This document shows, in pieces, positions 15,174 to 26,024 of a stretch of 33,897 bases of DNA (within the stretch, counting starts at the first letter, position 1; each line of letters starts with the position of its first letter). The DNA is taken from NCBI GenBank assembly GCA_012271265.1, contig JAAXGQ010000140.1, forward strand, positions 1-33,897. Reading direction: 5' to 3'. The notes below the pieces were generated by a model that was given only the letters and a program-made list of their open reading frames with translations, made no database searches and was not told the origin of the DNA. The stretch is from Vicinamibacteraceae bacterium. GTDB taxonomy: Bacteria > Acidobacteriota > Vicinamibacteria > Marinacidobacterales > Marinacidobacteraceae. A program made the position numbers and the translations under genes.

Positions 15174-16466
15174 GTGGACACCGGGGACAGCGGCCCCTTC
15201 CCCGGCACGGTCGACCGGCCGCCAACGGTTCCTCCTGCCGAGGACCTCATCTACGACTGGAACCGGCCCGATCCGGACAACGCCTGGTTTCCCGAGCGGC
15301 CGGTGCGGCTGAACGACGAGACGCTGCGCGACGGGCTGCAGAGTCCCTCGGTCGTGTCCCCGCCGCCCGAGAAGCGGATCGAGGTGCTCCATCTGATGGA
15401 GGACCTGCGGATCGACTCCGCCGACATCGGGCTCCCGGCGGCGGGTTCCCACGTGGAAGCCCAGGTTCTGCGGATCGCCCGCGAGATCGCGGACAACCGC
15501 ATGCGGATCCGTCCCAACTGCGCCGCCCGCACGATCGTCGCCGACATCGAGCCCATCGCCCGGATCTCCGATCAGGTGGGCATCCCCATCGAGGTGGCGA
15601 TGTTCATCGGAACGAGTCCGATTCGCCAGTACGCCGAAGACTGGGACCTCGACCGGCTGCTTCGCCTCACCGAAGCGGCGGTGACATGGGCGGCCGATCA
15701 CGGCGTGCCGCCGATGTACGTCACCGAGGACACCACCCGCACCCATCCGGACACCGTGCGCCGTCTCTACACCGCCGCGATCGAGGCTGGGGCGCGGCGG
15801 GTCGTCGTCTGCGACACGGTGGGACACGCCACTCCGGACGGGACGACGCGCGTGCTCCGTTTCGTCCGCCAGGTCATCGACGACACCGGCGAGGATGTCC
15901 AGCTCGACTGGCACGGCCACCGCGACCGGGGCCTGTCCGTCCCCAACAGCCTCACCGCGATCGAAGCCGGCGCCGACTGCGTGCACGGGACGGCGATCGG
16001 CATCGGGGAGCGCTGCGGCAATACCCCGATGGACCAGTTGCTGGTGAATCTCCGGCTGCTCGGCTGGATCGACAACGACCTGCGGGCGCTCCCGGAATAC
16101 TGCCGTCTGGTGGCCGAGGCGACCGGTATGGCGATTCCGCCCGGCTATCCGGTGGTGGGGGAGGACGCCTTCCGCACCGGCACGGGCGTGCACGCCGCCG
16201 CGATCATCAAGGCTCGACGCCGGGGCGACGACTGGCTCGCTGACCGGGTGTACTCGGGGGTGCCAGCCGGGGAGTACGGGCTGCGCCAGCGGGTCGAGGT
16301 GGGACCGATGAGCGGGCTCTCCAACGTCGTCTACTGGCTGCGGCAGCACGGTCACGAACCCACCAGCGAACTCCAGGCGGCCGTTTTCCGCGCCGCCAAG
16401 GAAGCTCGCCGCGTCCTCACCGACGGCGAAATCGAAACCGTGATCCAGAGGGCGCAGCGCCCATAG
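15174..16466 (+). CDS. 2-isopropylmalate synthase-like (LeuA/HMGL family) acyltransferase
   Basis: The 430-residue product is a TIM-barrel Claisen-condensing enzyme of the LeuA, homocitrate and citramalate synthase family. Motifs in order are LNDETLRDGLQSP (family DxTLRDGxQ), IGLPAAG, VTEDTTRTHPD, VVCDTVGHATPDG, HGHRDRGLSVPNSLTAIEAG (HxH metal ligands, with R-D where most members have N-D) and GTAIGIGERCGNTPMDQLL. After the barrel there are only about 110 residues, matching a subdomain linker (GVHAAAIIKARR) and not the large LeuA regulatory domain, so leucine feedback through that domain is unlikely. Substrate identity cannot be read from the sequence; isopropylmalate synthase is the default. 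It probably shares a transcript with fabI. Confidence 0.83.
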   Translation: MDTGDSGPFPGTVDRPPTVPPAEDLIYDWNRPDPDNAWFPERPVRLNDETLRDGLQSPSVVSPPPEKRIEVLHLMEDLRIDSADIGLPAAGSHVEAQVLRIAREIADNRMRIRPNCAARTIVADIEPIARISDQVGIPIEVAMFIGTSPIRQYAEDWDLDRLLRLTEAAVTWAADHGVPPMYVTEDTTRTHPDTVRRLYTAAIEAGARRVVVCDTVGHATPDGTTRVLRFVRQVIDDTGEDVQLDWHGHRDRGLSVPNSLTAIEAGADCVHGTAIGIGERCGNTPMDQLLVNLRLLGWIDNDLRALPEYCRLVAEATGMAIPPGYPVVGEDAFRTGTGVHAAAIIKARRRGDDWLADRVYSGVPAGEYGLRQRVEVGPMSGLSNVVYWLRQHGHEPTSELQAAVFRAAKEARRVLTDGEIETVIQRAQRP

Positions 16467-16485
16467 CGGTCCTCGGCGGCGTCGT

Positions 16486-18063
16486 TCAGAGGACCGCCGG
16501 CGCCGGCGAGAGAACGCCGGCCGCTTCGAGCCAGCAGCCGAGGCGAAGGACGCCCGCGTCGCCGCCCGGAGGGCCGACCAGCTGCACTCCGGTCGGCAGG
16601 CCCTCCGGATCCCTTCCGGCCGGAGCCTGGAGGGCCGGAAGCCCGGTGAGGTTGAAAGGACCGACCAGCCGGATCAGACCGGGGCGCAACGGCTCGCCGG
16701 TCGCGAGGCGTGGTTCTCCGGCGCGAGGTGGACCAGACGGGGTGGTGGGAACGACCAAGGCGTCCACGCCGGCGAAGACCCGGCGGAACGCGTCGGTGAC
16801 GACCCGCCGTCCGATCCGGGCGAGGACCAGGTCACGTGCCGGAATGCGGGCGCCGAGCCGGAGCAGGAAGGCGACATCGGGGCTGATGTCCCCGGGTCGA
16901 GTCTCCATCCGGGAGCGGTGCACGGCGGCGGCCTCGGTGAAGGCAATGACGGCCCGGGCAACGTCCGAAAGCCCGGCTTCGGGAATCCGAACCGGCGCCA
17001 GCGCGGCGCCCAGTTCCCTGCATCCCGCCACCACGCGTTCCGCGGCCGCGCGCGCGGGACGGGTCAGATCGGAGTAGAAGAAATCGCGGGGAACGCCCAC
17101 CCGGACCCCTTCGAGCGGCGTCCGCCGGGATCCGAGCGGGGGTCCCTCCGAAAGCGTCGGCGACGGGCCATCTTCAGCCAGAACATCCCACAGGAGGGCA
17201 ATGTCGAACGCCGAGCGCGCCATCGGGCCGACGTGATCGAGACTCCAGGAAAGGGGTGTGACGCCGGAGCGGGAGACGCCCTCGTAGGAGGGCTTGAAGC
17301 CGAAGATCCCGGTCAGCGCGGCGGGAATCCGAATGGACCCGCCGGTGTCGGAGCCGATCGATCCGAATCCGATTCCGGCGGCGACGGCAGCAGCGGAGCC
17401 GGAGGATGAACCCCCGGTGATCCGGTCGCCGTCCAGCGGATTCCGGACCCTGCCGAAGGTGGGGTTGTCCCCGGTGACCCCGAAGGCGAACTCCTGGAGA
17501 TTGGTCTTGCCGAGCAGTACCGCGCCGGCATCACGAAGCCGACGCCAGGCTCGCGCGCTCCTCGAGGGGCGACGCGGAAATCGCGACCCGGAGGTGGTGA
17601 CCAGCCCCCGAACATCGATGATGTCCTTGAGGCTGAGGGGCACGCCTTCCAGCGGCCGTGATGTCGGGGATCCGAAGGGCCCCTCCCCCGTCCCGCCCCG
17701 CCGGCGGCGCGCATCGGAAAGCCGCGCATCGGCGACCGCGTCCTCTCTCAGGTGGATGAAGGCGCGGAGGTTCGAGGCAGCCTCCGCCCGCAGGCGGGCG
17801 TCGGTGACCACATCGACGGAGGTTCGCTTCCCGCTCCCCAGCCGCTGCAGGGCGCCCGCGAGCGTGTCCGCCGGCGGAGACTCCGGGAGCGGGGGCGGTG
17901 GGATCCGGCCCTTCGCCGCGGTGCGCCCGGCGCGGCCCATCGCCGCGAGTTCGCCCGAGGTGAGGGGCTCGGGAAAGTCGGGGAGCCCGGCGATGACCCC
18001 GGAGAGTTCTGCGAGACCCTCGCGCAGTTCGCGCTCCCAGGCTCCCATGTCCGCGTCCGTCAT
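16486..18063 (-). CDS. Amidase signature family enzyme
   Basis: The 525-residue product has the Ser-cisSer-Lys triad of the amidase signature family: K146 (GVPLSLKDIID), S219 (TGGSSSGSAAA) and S243 (GSDTGGSIRIP). The spacings of 73 and 24 residues are close to those of FAAH (75 and 24). It hydrolyses an amide or transfers ammonia. Although the core resembles GatA, the first 130 residues do not, and no gatB or gatC is nearby, so I call it a general amidase. There is no signal peptide, so it is cytoplasmic. It is the last gene of the minus-strand run from 21259, 33 bases after the small membrane protein. ATG 18063 gives the N-terminus MTDADMGAWEREL. Confidence 0.9.
   Translation of the reverse strand: MTDADMGAWERELREGLAELSGVIAGLPDFPEPLTSGELAAMGRAGRTAAKGRIPPPPLPESPPADTLAGALQRLGSGKRTSVDVVTDARLRAEAASNLRAFIHLREDAVADARLSDARRRRGGTGEGPFGSPTSRPLEGVPLSLKDIIDVRGLVTTSGSRFPRRPSRSARAWRRLRDAGAVLLGKTNLQEFAFGVTGDNPTFGRVRNPLDGDRITGGSSSGSAAAVAAGIGFGSIGSDTGGSIRIPAALTGIFGFKPSYEGVSRSGVTPLSWSLDHVGPMARSAFDIALLWDVLAEDGPSPTLSEGPPLGSRRTPLEGVRVGVPRDFFYSDLTRPARAAAERVVAGCRELGAALAPVRIPEAGLSDVARAVIAFTEAAAVHRSRMETRPGDISPDVAFLLRLGARIPARDLVLARIGRRVVTDAFRRVFAGVDALVVPTTPSGPPRAGEPRLATGEPLRPGLIRLVGPFNLTGLPALQAPAGRDPEGLPTGVQLVGPPGGDAGVLRLGCWLEAAGVLSPAPAVL
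16502..16521. terminator. GC hairpin at convergent gene ends
   Basis: GCCGGCG-AGAGAA-CGCCGGC forms a perfect 7-bp stem inside the last codons of the amidase and about 35 bases after the LeuA-like stop. It resembles the hairpin of the repeat family but lacks the GGAG flank. There is no T-run, so termination is only a possibility. Confidence 0.3.
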
Positions 18064-18096
18064 GGAGTCGCCCCCGTATGGATCCCCGACTGGAAA

Positions 18097-18309
18097 CTAG
18101 CGTCTTCCGGTGGCCGCCGCCGGTCCCCGGAGGACCCGCGCCGGCAGGGCCAGCAGGGCGCCGAGCAGCGAGAACATCCCGCCGGCCGCGACCCCGAGCA
18201 GCCGGAACGGCAGCAGCAGGAGCCAGACCACGGGATAGGCGATGAGCGCCAGCAAGGCCAGCGGCCAGCAGACCACCAGCAGGACGAGCCAGAGAAAGAA
18301 CGCGGCCAT
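18097..18309 (-). CDS. Small membrane protein (70 residues)
   Basis: The product is almost entirely hydrophobic. It has one long segment (AAFFLWLVLLVVCWPLALLALIAYPVVWLLLLPF) and a second (LLGVAAGGMFSLLGALLAL), ending in a basic tail (RVLRGPAAATGRR), so two or three membrane passes are likely. It is embedded within a longer ORF, but ATG 18309 lies 8 bases after the ligA stop and gives a complete protein. I recall similar 60-70 residue proteins in other bacteria, but no function is known to me. Position between ligA and the amidase suggests co-transcription only. Confidence 0.7.
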   Translation of the reverse strand: MAAFFLWLVLLVVCWPLALLALIAYPVVWLLLLPFRLLGVAAGGMFSLLGALLALPARVLRGPAAATGRR

Positions 18310-18317
18310 GCTGTTCC

Positions 18318-21259
<2,942 letters not shown>

Positions 21260-21352
21260 GCCGTGGGGAAGGTAGCACCGGGACCGGCATCCCGGCGCGG
21301 CCCCGAAACGCCGGATCGACGCGCCGCCCGGATCCCCCGACCATCACCTCGC

Positions 21353-22621
21353 ATGACCAGCAAGCCCGGCGTCCCCACCGCGAAGCAGGCGCTCCTGGTC
21401 TTCCTGGCCGCCTTCCTGGGCATTCTTGGGGTTGGTGCCGGACTCAACTGGATCGGGGCGCCGCTGGCCGTTTCGGTTCTGGCGGTCCCGGGGGTCACCC
21501 TGTTCGTCGCCGTCGCGGCGATTCGCGTTTTCCGTCTCGACCCGTACCGCGTCTTCCTGTTGCGGCCGGCGAAGAACGCCCACCTGTTGCTTGCTTTCCC
21601 GGTCGCGCTGGCGCTCTTCGTGGTGAGCGACCAGTTGGCGAACCTGAGCCGGTCCCTGATCCCGCTCGACGAGGGCGTCCTCGAGGCGGCGGCGCACCTC
21701 GTCCGGGCGGAGACCCTGTTCGACTGGGTCGTGCGGCTCGCAGGCATCGGATTCGGGGCCGCGGTGTCGGAAGAACTGCTCTTCCGGGGCGTCCTCCTGT
21801 CGGGCCTCAGCCGGCTCGGCCGCGTGGGGGCGATTCTCGTGACCGCCCTCCTGTTCACCGCCGGTCACGGCCTCCTCCTTCCCAACTACTTCGTGGCCGG
21901 CGTCGTGCTCGGAGTCGCGGCCGCGGCCACCGGCAGCATCCTGGTGCCGATCGCCGTCCACTTCTTCCACAACATCACCGCGCTGCTCCTGTTCAACCTC
22001 TCCCGGATCGAGACCCTGGGTGACCCGCTGTGGACCCCGCCCGGCATCCTGGTCCCAGCCGTCCTGATCCTCGCCCTCGGGTTGGGAGTGTGGATCCGGC
22101 ACGGCGTCAAGCGGTGGCGCAACGCGCATCCGGCCGAGTCCGAGGGGCCGGCGGCGGCGGAGATTCCGGCGCCGCCGCCGGAGTCGTTCAGTCTCGCGCG
22201 CGACCTTCGGTTTGTCCCCCGGAAGCGCCGGACCATGGGCTTTCTCGTCCTCGCCATCGCGATGGCCGCCGGAATCCTGACCGTGACCGGGCTGTTCGGC
22301 TATCTCGGCTACATGGCCAACGGCGAACCGCAGCGCGCAGCCATGATCGAGTCCCTGCAGCGGATTTCGCACGACGCGCTCGCGCCCGCCGCCGCGGAGC
22401 GGAGCGCCGAGATCGACGCCGCGTTTCAGACCCTGAGCGAGTTGAACCGCGAGGGTCGCCTCGGGCTGCGCCACATCTGGCGGACCGCCCGCGTCGTCGG
22501 CCTCGCCACCGTGGACGGCGCGTTCGACGAGGCCGATGTCGAGGACCTGCTCATGACCGTCGGAGGCGTCCGCTCGGAGCAACCCGGAAGCACCGCCCTG
22601 CCATCCCCCACCCGAGAGTGA
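21353..22621 (+). CDS. CPBP family intramembrane metalloprotease
   Basis: This is a polytopic membrane protein of 422 residues with about eight hydrophobic segments. It contains the CPBP (CAAX protease/bacteriocin-processing) motifs: E140-E141-x3-R145 (SEELLFRG), H172 (LLFTAGHG) and the HFFHN motif (H203, H206). These residues form the metal site in the family. After a cytoplasmic Pro/Ala-rich linker (about 255-285), another membrane segment (MGFLVLAIAMAAGILTVTGLFGYL) and a helical tail of about 90 residues follow, an addition to the usual domain. ATG 21353 is preferred over the GTG at 21263 because the extra 30 residues are Arg/Pro-rich. Substrate is unknown. Array 2 of the repeat begins about 30 bases after its stop. 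Confidence 0.86.
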   Translation: MTSKPGVPTAKQALLVFLAAFLGILGVGAGLNWIGAPLAVSVLAVPGVTLFVAVAAIRVFRLDPYRVFLLRPAKNAHLLLAFPVALALFVVSDQLANLSRSLIPLDEGVLEAAAHLVRAETLFDWVVRLAGIGFGAAVSEELLFRGVLLSGLSRLGRVGAILVTALLFTAGHGLLLPNYFVAGVVLGVAAAATGSILVPIAVHFFHNITALLLFNLSRIETLGDPLWTPPGILVPAVLILALGLGVWIRHGVKRWRNAHPAESEGPAAAEIPAPPPESFSLARDLRFVPRKRRTMGFLVLAIAMAAGILTVTGLFGYLGYMANGEPQRAAMIESLQRISHDALAPAAAERSAEIDAAFQTLSELNREGRLGLRHIWRTARVVGLATVDGAFDEADVEDLLMTVGGVRSEQPGSTALPSPTRE

Positions 22622-22677
22622 AGCCAGGGAAGCCTGGCGCGCGCCCGCCTGAAGCACCGGTGTCCTCACCGGTCGAC

Positions 22678-22830
22678 ATGGAGCGCCGGTGTCCCCACCG
22701 GCCACCGCCGCAGCCGGGCATGGTCCGTGGCCGTCCCGGCCCACGGTTCGTCGGTACGGTGCCGCGGTCGGCACCAGACTGCCCAAGGGACCGACGGCGC
22801 GCCGCAGGCCGGCGAGGACGCCGGCGCTCC
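22678..22830 (-). repeat. BIME-like element, copy D
   Basis: 153 bp in inverse orientation to array 1. The end hairpin is GCCGGTG (22685-22691)-TCCC-CACCGGC (22696-22702), a compensated version of GCCGGCG/CGCCGGC. The other end is GGCCGGCGAGGACGCCGGCG. Confidence 0.88.
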
Positions 22831-22934
22831 ATGGGACCGGCGCTCCAGACGTCAGGGCGCGCCAGTCTCGGAGCGCCGGTGTCCCCACCGGCCACCTCCC
22901 CATGTTGCGCCGGCATCCTCGCCGGCCACCCCCC

Positions 22935-23087
22935 ATGGAGCGCCGGCGTCCTCGCCGGCCATCGCCGCAGGCGGGCATGGTCCGTGGGCCTCCCGGCCCA
23001 CGGTTCGTCGGTACGGTGGCGCGGTCGGCACGAAACGGCCCAAGGGAACGACGGTGCGCCGCAGGCCGGCGAGGACGCCGGCGCTCC
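22935..23087 (-). repeat. BIME-like element, copy E
   Basis: 153 bp and very similar to copy D. Its first end is the GCCGGCG-TCCT-CGCCGGC version, so the hairpin arms changed together relative to copy D. Confidence 0.88.
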
Positions 23088-23190
23088 AGGGGGCCGGCGC
23101 TCCAGACGTCAGGGCGCGCCAGTCCCCGAGCGCCGGTGTCCCCACCGGCCACCTCCCCAGGAGCGCCGGCATCCTCGCCGGCCACCCCCC

Positions 23191-23246
23191 ATGGAGCGCC
23201 GGCGTCCTCGCCGGCCACCGCCGCAACCGGGCATGGTCCGTGGGCC
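23191..23246 (-). repeat. BIME-like element, copy F, truncated
   Basis: Only the first end and about 30 bases of core (CGGGCATGGTCCGTGGGCC) remain before the similarity stops. Confidence 0.8.
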
Positions 23247-23316
23247 TTCTCCCCATAGAGCAGTCCTCAAGGTGGGCCTCCCCGCCGTCCTCGGCGGAGG
23301 GAGCAGCCGGACGGGG

Positions 23317-25209
23317 TCAGGGGCCGAGGCGTTCTTCGAGAAGGCCGCGCGCGATGAGGGTGAAGTCGTGCTCGGTGACGATGCCCACCAGCCGCCCGTC
23401 CTTGACGACCGGAAGCGCCCCGATCCCCCGTTGGTTCATCAGCCGGATCGCATCCACGGACAGGGTGTCCGGGGGAATCGTCACCAGATCGGTCTTCATC
23501 ACCTTCCGCACCGGTAGCAGTTCGTCCTCCTCGAGCCGGCTTTCGGCCACCAGGCGGATGATGCAGCGGTACGAGACGAGCCCCACGAGTTCGTCCCCGT
23601 CCTCGACCGGCACATGGCGAATCCGCCCCCAGTCCATGATGATCGCGGCGCGGCGGACGGACTCCTCCGGGTGCACCGTGCGGAGTTCCTGGTTCATGAA
23701 CTGGTCCACGCGCAGGTAGTGGTGCTTCCAGCCACCCGAGTCAGCGAGCCGGGCCGGGCTCCAGCGGGCCACCGGGAGGCCCTCGCCCTGCTGCCTTCGC
23801 ATCGCCCCGGTGATGGCGCTCAGCCGCTCCGCTTCGGAGGCGACGTTTTCCAGCCGCTCGTGGGAGTCGAGGATCCACCGCGCTCCGGAACGGCCGGTGG
23901 CGACCCGCTCCTCGATGATGCCCATGTAAGTCTCGATGTCCGAGGCGACCACGCCCTTCCGCTGAAGTCCTTCGCGCGCCCTGGGGAGGAGTTCCTTCGT
24001 GAGGAGATCGCGCGCCTGCCAGCCGCGCCCGTCCAGCCAGGTCATCTCGGCGCTCAGGCCGAGCCGGCTCGCCGCAAAGAAGTTCTCGGCGGCGTCCACG
24101 AAGGGCATGGAATCCGCCGGATCGGCGCGGTCCTTGGCGAAGGCGCTCATGAGCCCGAGCCAGAGCGCCGCATTCGCCACTTCGTCGGGAATCGTGGGGC
24201 CGCTCGGCAGGTACCGACTCTCGATGCGGAGGTGCGGAATCCCGTTCGTGATCCCGTAGCAAGGCCGGTTCCAGCGCCAGACGGTTCCGTTGTGAAGCTG
24301 CAGCGCGCTCAGCCCGGGAGGATCCTCGTCGGCAGGGTCTTCGTCGCCAGCGTCGAGGAGCACCGCGTGCTGAGCCACGTTCTCGCGCAGGATCTCCATG
24401 ATCCCGCCGGTGACCCACCCCCGACCAAAGGACCCCCGGGGAGCCCGCCGCCGCGCGTTCGGCTGAGGACCGCGGGTGTCGATGCTCTGCTGGAACAGGC
24501 CGATCCGCGTCTCCCGCCAGAGGCGGCGGCCGAACAGCAGCGGAGAGTTCGCCGAGCAGGCCAGAATCGGCCCGGCGACCAGCTGGGCCACGTTGTAGAG
24601 CCGGCTGAACTCGTGCGCCCCGACCTGCAGGTGGATCTGGAAGCTGGCGTTGAGCGCCTCGAACATCACGTTGTCGTGGGTCGCGTGGAATTCGTCGGCG
24701 CCGGTGAGATGGATGGAATAGGGCTGCTGCCGGCGGAGCCGCGCCAGCGCCTCGTTCAGGACGCGATAGCGGGGCAGTGGCGTCAGGTTGTCCAGCGTCG
24801 TGTCGGACAGGCGTAACGTGGGGAGAATGCCGGTCAGGCAGACGTCCACGCCCACGCGGCGCGCGGCGTCGGCGGCGAGGGTCATGACCTCTTCCAGCGA
24901 GGCTTCCATCCGGGAAAGGAGGTCGCCGGAGAGCACCATCGGCGGCAGGTTGGCCTCGAGGTTGAACCGGGCGAGCTCGGTGGTGAACCTGGGGTCGTCG
25001 AGAGCCTCCAGCACTTCCATGGCCTTCGAGGCCGGGCGGTGCCCGTCCCCGATCAGGAACATCTCCTGCTCCACACCCACCCGGTAGACATCCTTCTCGA
25101 TCCGGCTGTCGCGGATCAGCGCCTCCAGGCGGCGCAGGTCGAGGAAGAGGCGCCGCTCGAAACGGCGCAGGGCGGCGCCGGTGACGGCGCGGGCGTCGAG
25201 TCTTCCCAT
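23317..25209 (-). CDS. GCS2-type carboxylate-amine ligase fused to two CBS domains
   Basis: The 630-residue product has an N-terminal ATP-grasp-like glutamate-cysteine ligase family 2 domain (about 35-440) with GVEQEMFLI, FNLEANLPPM, TGADEFHATHDN, FQIHLQVGAHE and HLRIESRYLPSGPT. Two CBS domains follow (about 500-560, DQFMNQELRTVHPEESV; about 567-623, VRKVMKTDLVTIPPDTLSV and GALPVVKDGRLVGIVTEHD). GCS2 enzymes ligate an amine to a glutamate-type carboxylate. CBS pairs usually bind adenine nucleotides, so the activity may respond to energy state. The substrate is unknown, and gamma-glutamylcysteine synthesis is only one option. It is the last gene of a minus-strand run, 45 bases after the ABC ATPase, but has its own -10-like TAGAAT. 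Confidence 0.88.
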   Translation of the reverse strand: MGRLDARAVTGAALRRFERRLFLDLRRLEALIRDSRIEKDVYRVGVEQEMFLIGDGHRPASKAMEVLEALDDPRFTTELARFNLEANLPPMVLSGDLLSRMEASLEEVMTLAADAARRVGVDVCLTGILPTLRLSDTTLDNLTPLPRYRVLNEALARLRRQQPYSIHLTGADEFHATHDNVMFEALNASFQIHLQVGAHEFSRLYNVAQLVAGPILACSANSPLLFGRRLWRETRIGLFQQSIDTRGPQPNARRRAPRGSFGRGWVTGGIMEILRENVAQHAVLLDAGDEDPADEDPPGLSALQLHNGTVWRWNRPCYGITNGIPHLRIESRYLPSGPTIPDEVANAALWLGLMSAFAKDRADPADSMPFVDAAENFFAASRLGLSAEMTWLDGRGWQARDLLTKELLPRAREGLQRKGVVASDIETYMGIIEERVATGRSGARWILDSHERLENVASEAERLSAITGAMRRQQGEGLPVARWSPARLADSGGWKHHYLRVDQFMNQELRTVHPEESVRRAAIIMDWGRIRHVPVEDGDELVGLVSYRCIIRLVAESRLEEDELLPVRKVMKTDLVTIPPDTLSVDAIRLMNQRGIGALPVVKDGRLVGIVTEHDFTLIARGLLEERLGP

Positions 25210-25219
25210 GGCGCCGGCG

Positions 25220-25225
25220 ATTCTA
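25220..25225 (-). promoter_or_regulatory. Putative -10 element (TAGAAT) before the GCS2-CBS gene
   Basis: TAGAAT on the minus strand ends 10 bases before ATG 25209 in the 45-base gap after the ABC gene. No clear -35 is seen. It may give this gene a separate, nearly leaderless transcript. Confidence 0.42.
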
Positions 25226-25254
25226 CGGAGCCCGGGCCCGGCGCAGCCCGCGGA

Positions 25255-25944
25255 TCAGCCTTCCTCCGGCGCGGGGACGATGCGGCCGTCGAAGAGGTGG
25301 ACGGTGCGATGGGCCCGGCCGGCGTAGCGCGGATCGTGGGTCACCATGCAGATCGTGGACCCCTCGCGGTGGAGCGCATCGAGGAGGTCCATGACCTCGG
25401 CGCCGTTCTTCGAGTCGAGGTTGCCGGTGGGCTCGTCAGCGAGAAGGATGGCGGGATTCCCCACGACCGCCCGGGCGACGGCCACTCTTTGCTGCTGTCC
25501 ACCGGAGAGTTGCGAGGGGTAGTGCTTCGCCCGGTGGACCATGCCCACCTGGTCGAGGGCGTTCATCACCTTGCGCTTCCGTTTCTTCGGGGCCGTGCCG
25601 CGGTAGACGAGGGGCAGCTCGACGTTCTCGTAGGCGGTGAGATCGCCGATCAGGTTGAAGGCCTGGAAGATGAAGCCGATCTTCTCGTTGCGGATGCGGG
25701 TGCGCTCCACCACCCCGAGGTTCGCCACCGACCGGCCCTGCAGCAGGTATTCCCCCGCGTTCGGGGTGTCGAGGAGCCCCAGGATCGAGAGCAGCGTCGA
25801 CTTGCCGCAGCCGGATGGCCCGGCGACAGCGATGTAGTCGCCCTCGTCGAAGCGGAGGCGCACGTCGGAGAGGGCGTGGGTCTCGACTTCCTCGGTCCGG
25901 AAGATCTTGCTGATCCCGTTCAGTTCGATGACTGGTTCTGCCAC
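25255..25944 (-). CDS. ABC transporter ATP-binding protein, MacB/LolD type
   Basis: The 229-residue ATPase has Walker A GPSGCGKST (about 43-51), a Q-loop in IGFIFQAFNL, signature LSGGQQQRVAVARA, Walker B AILLADEPTGNLD and the H-loop THD. The overall length and the DEPTGNLD/Q-loop context match the LolD/MacB/FtsE group, which works with FtsX-like permeases to power lipoprotein release or periplasm-spanning export. The GTG start at 25944 has a strong ribosome binding site (AAGGAGG). The adaptor gene lies 80 bases upstream. No permease gene lies next to it, which is unusual. Confidence 0.94.
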   Translation of the reverse strand: MAEPVIELNGISKIFRTEEVETHALSDVRLRFDEGDYIAVAGPSGCGKSTLLSILGLLDTPNAGEYLLQGRSVANLGVVERTRIRNEKIGFIFQAFNLIGDLTAYENVELPLVYRGTAPKKRKRKVMNALDQVGMVHRAKHYPSQLSGGQQQRVAVARAVVGNPAILLADEPTGNLDSKNGAEVMDLLDALHREGSTICMVTHDPRYAGRAHRTVHLFDGRIVPAPEEG

Positions 25945-25949
25945 GGATT

Positions 25950-25956
25950 CCTCCTT
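25950..25956 (-). promoter_or_regulatory. Strong Shine-Dalgarno before the ABC ATPase GTG start
   Basis: AAGGAGG on the minus strand, 5 bases before GTG 25944, fixes the start. It is the clearest Shine-Dalgarno sequence in the window. Confidence 0.8.
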
Positions 25957-26024
25957 GCTTCCGGGAGCTGCCGGCCCGTCAGGCCGCGTGGATTGTCTCC
26001 CGACCGGCTAGTGGCTGTTCCAAC

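Larger units (their letters stand above)
22650..23255 (-). repeat. Tandem array 2 of the BIME-like element, inverted (about 257-bp period)
   Basis: About 600 bases contain no gene. The reverse complement of the array 1 element recurs at 22678, 22935 and 23191 (periods 257 and 256). Between the full elements lie spacers with the shared sequence CAGACGTCAGGGCGCGCCAGTC and two extra single ends each (GAGCGCCGGTGTCCCCACCG, GCGCCGGCATCCTCGCCGG). Core similarity to array 1 is partial, so the two arrays belong to different subfamilies. Translated ORFs here are repetitive artefacts. Confidence 0.92.

Noticed and set aside
13742-15250. 502-residue minus-strand ORF and other ORFs through the repeat arrays
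   Set aside because: They translate tandem repeats (RRGRRRSMG, AGEDAGAP and similar) and then the antisense of fabI. Repeating peptides here follow the DNA repeat.
16486-18063. GatA subunit of the tRNA amidotransferase
   Set aside because: The core is shared by all amidase-signature enzymes, the N-terminal part differs, and gatB and gatC are absent from the neighbourhood.
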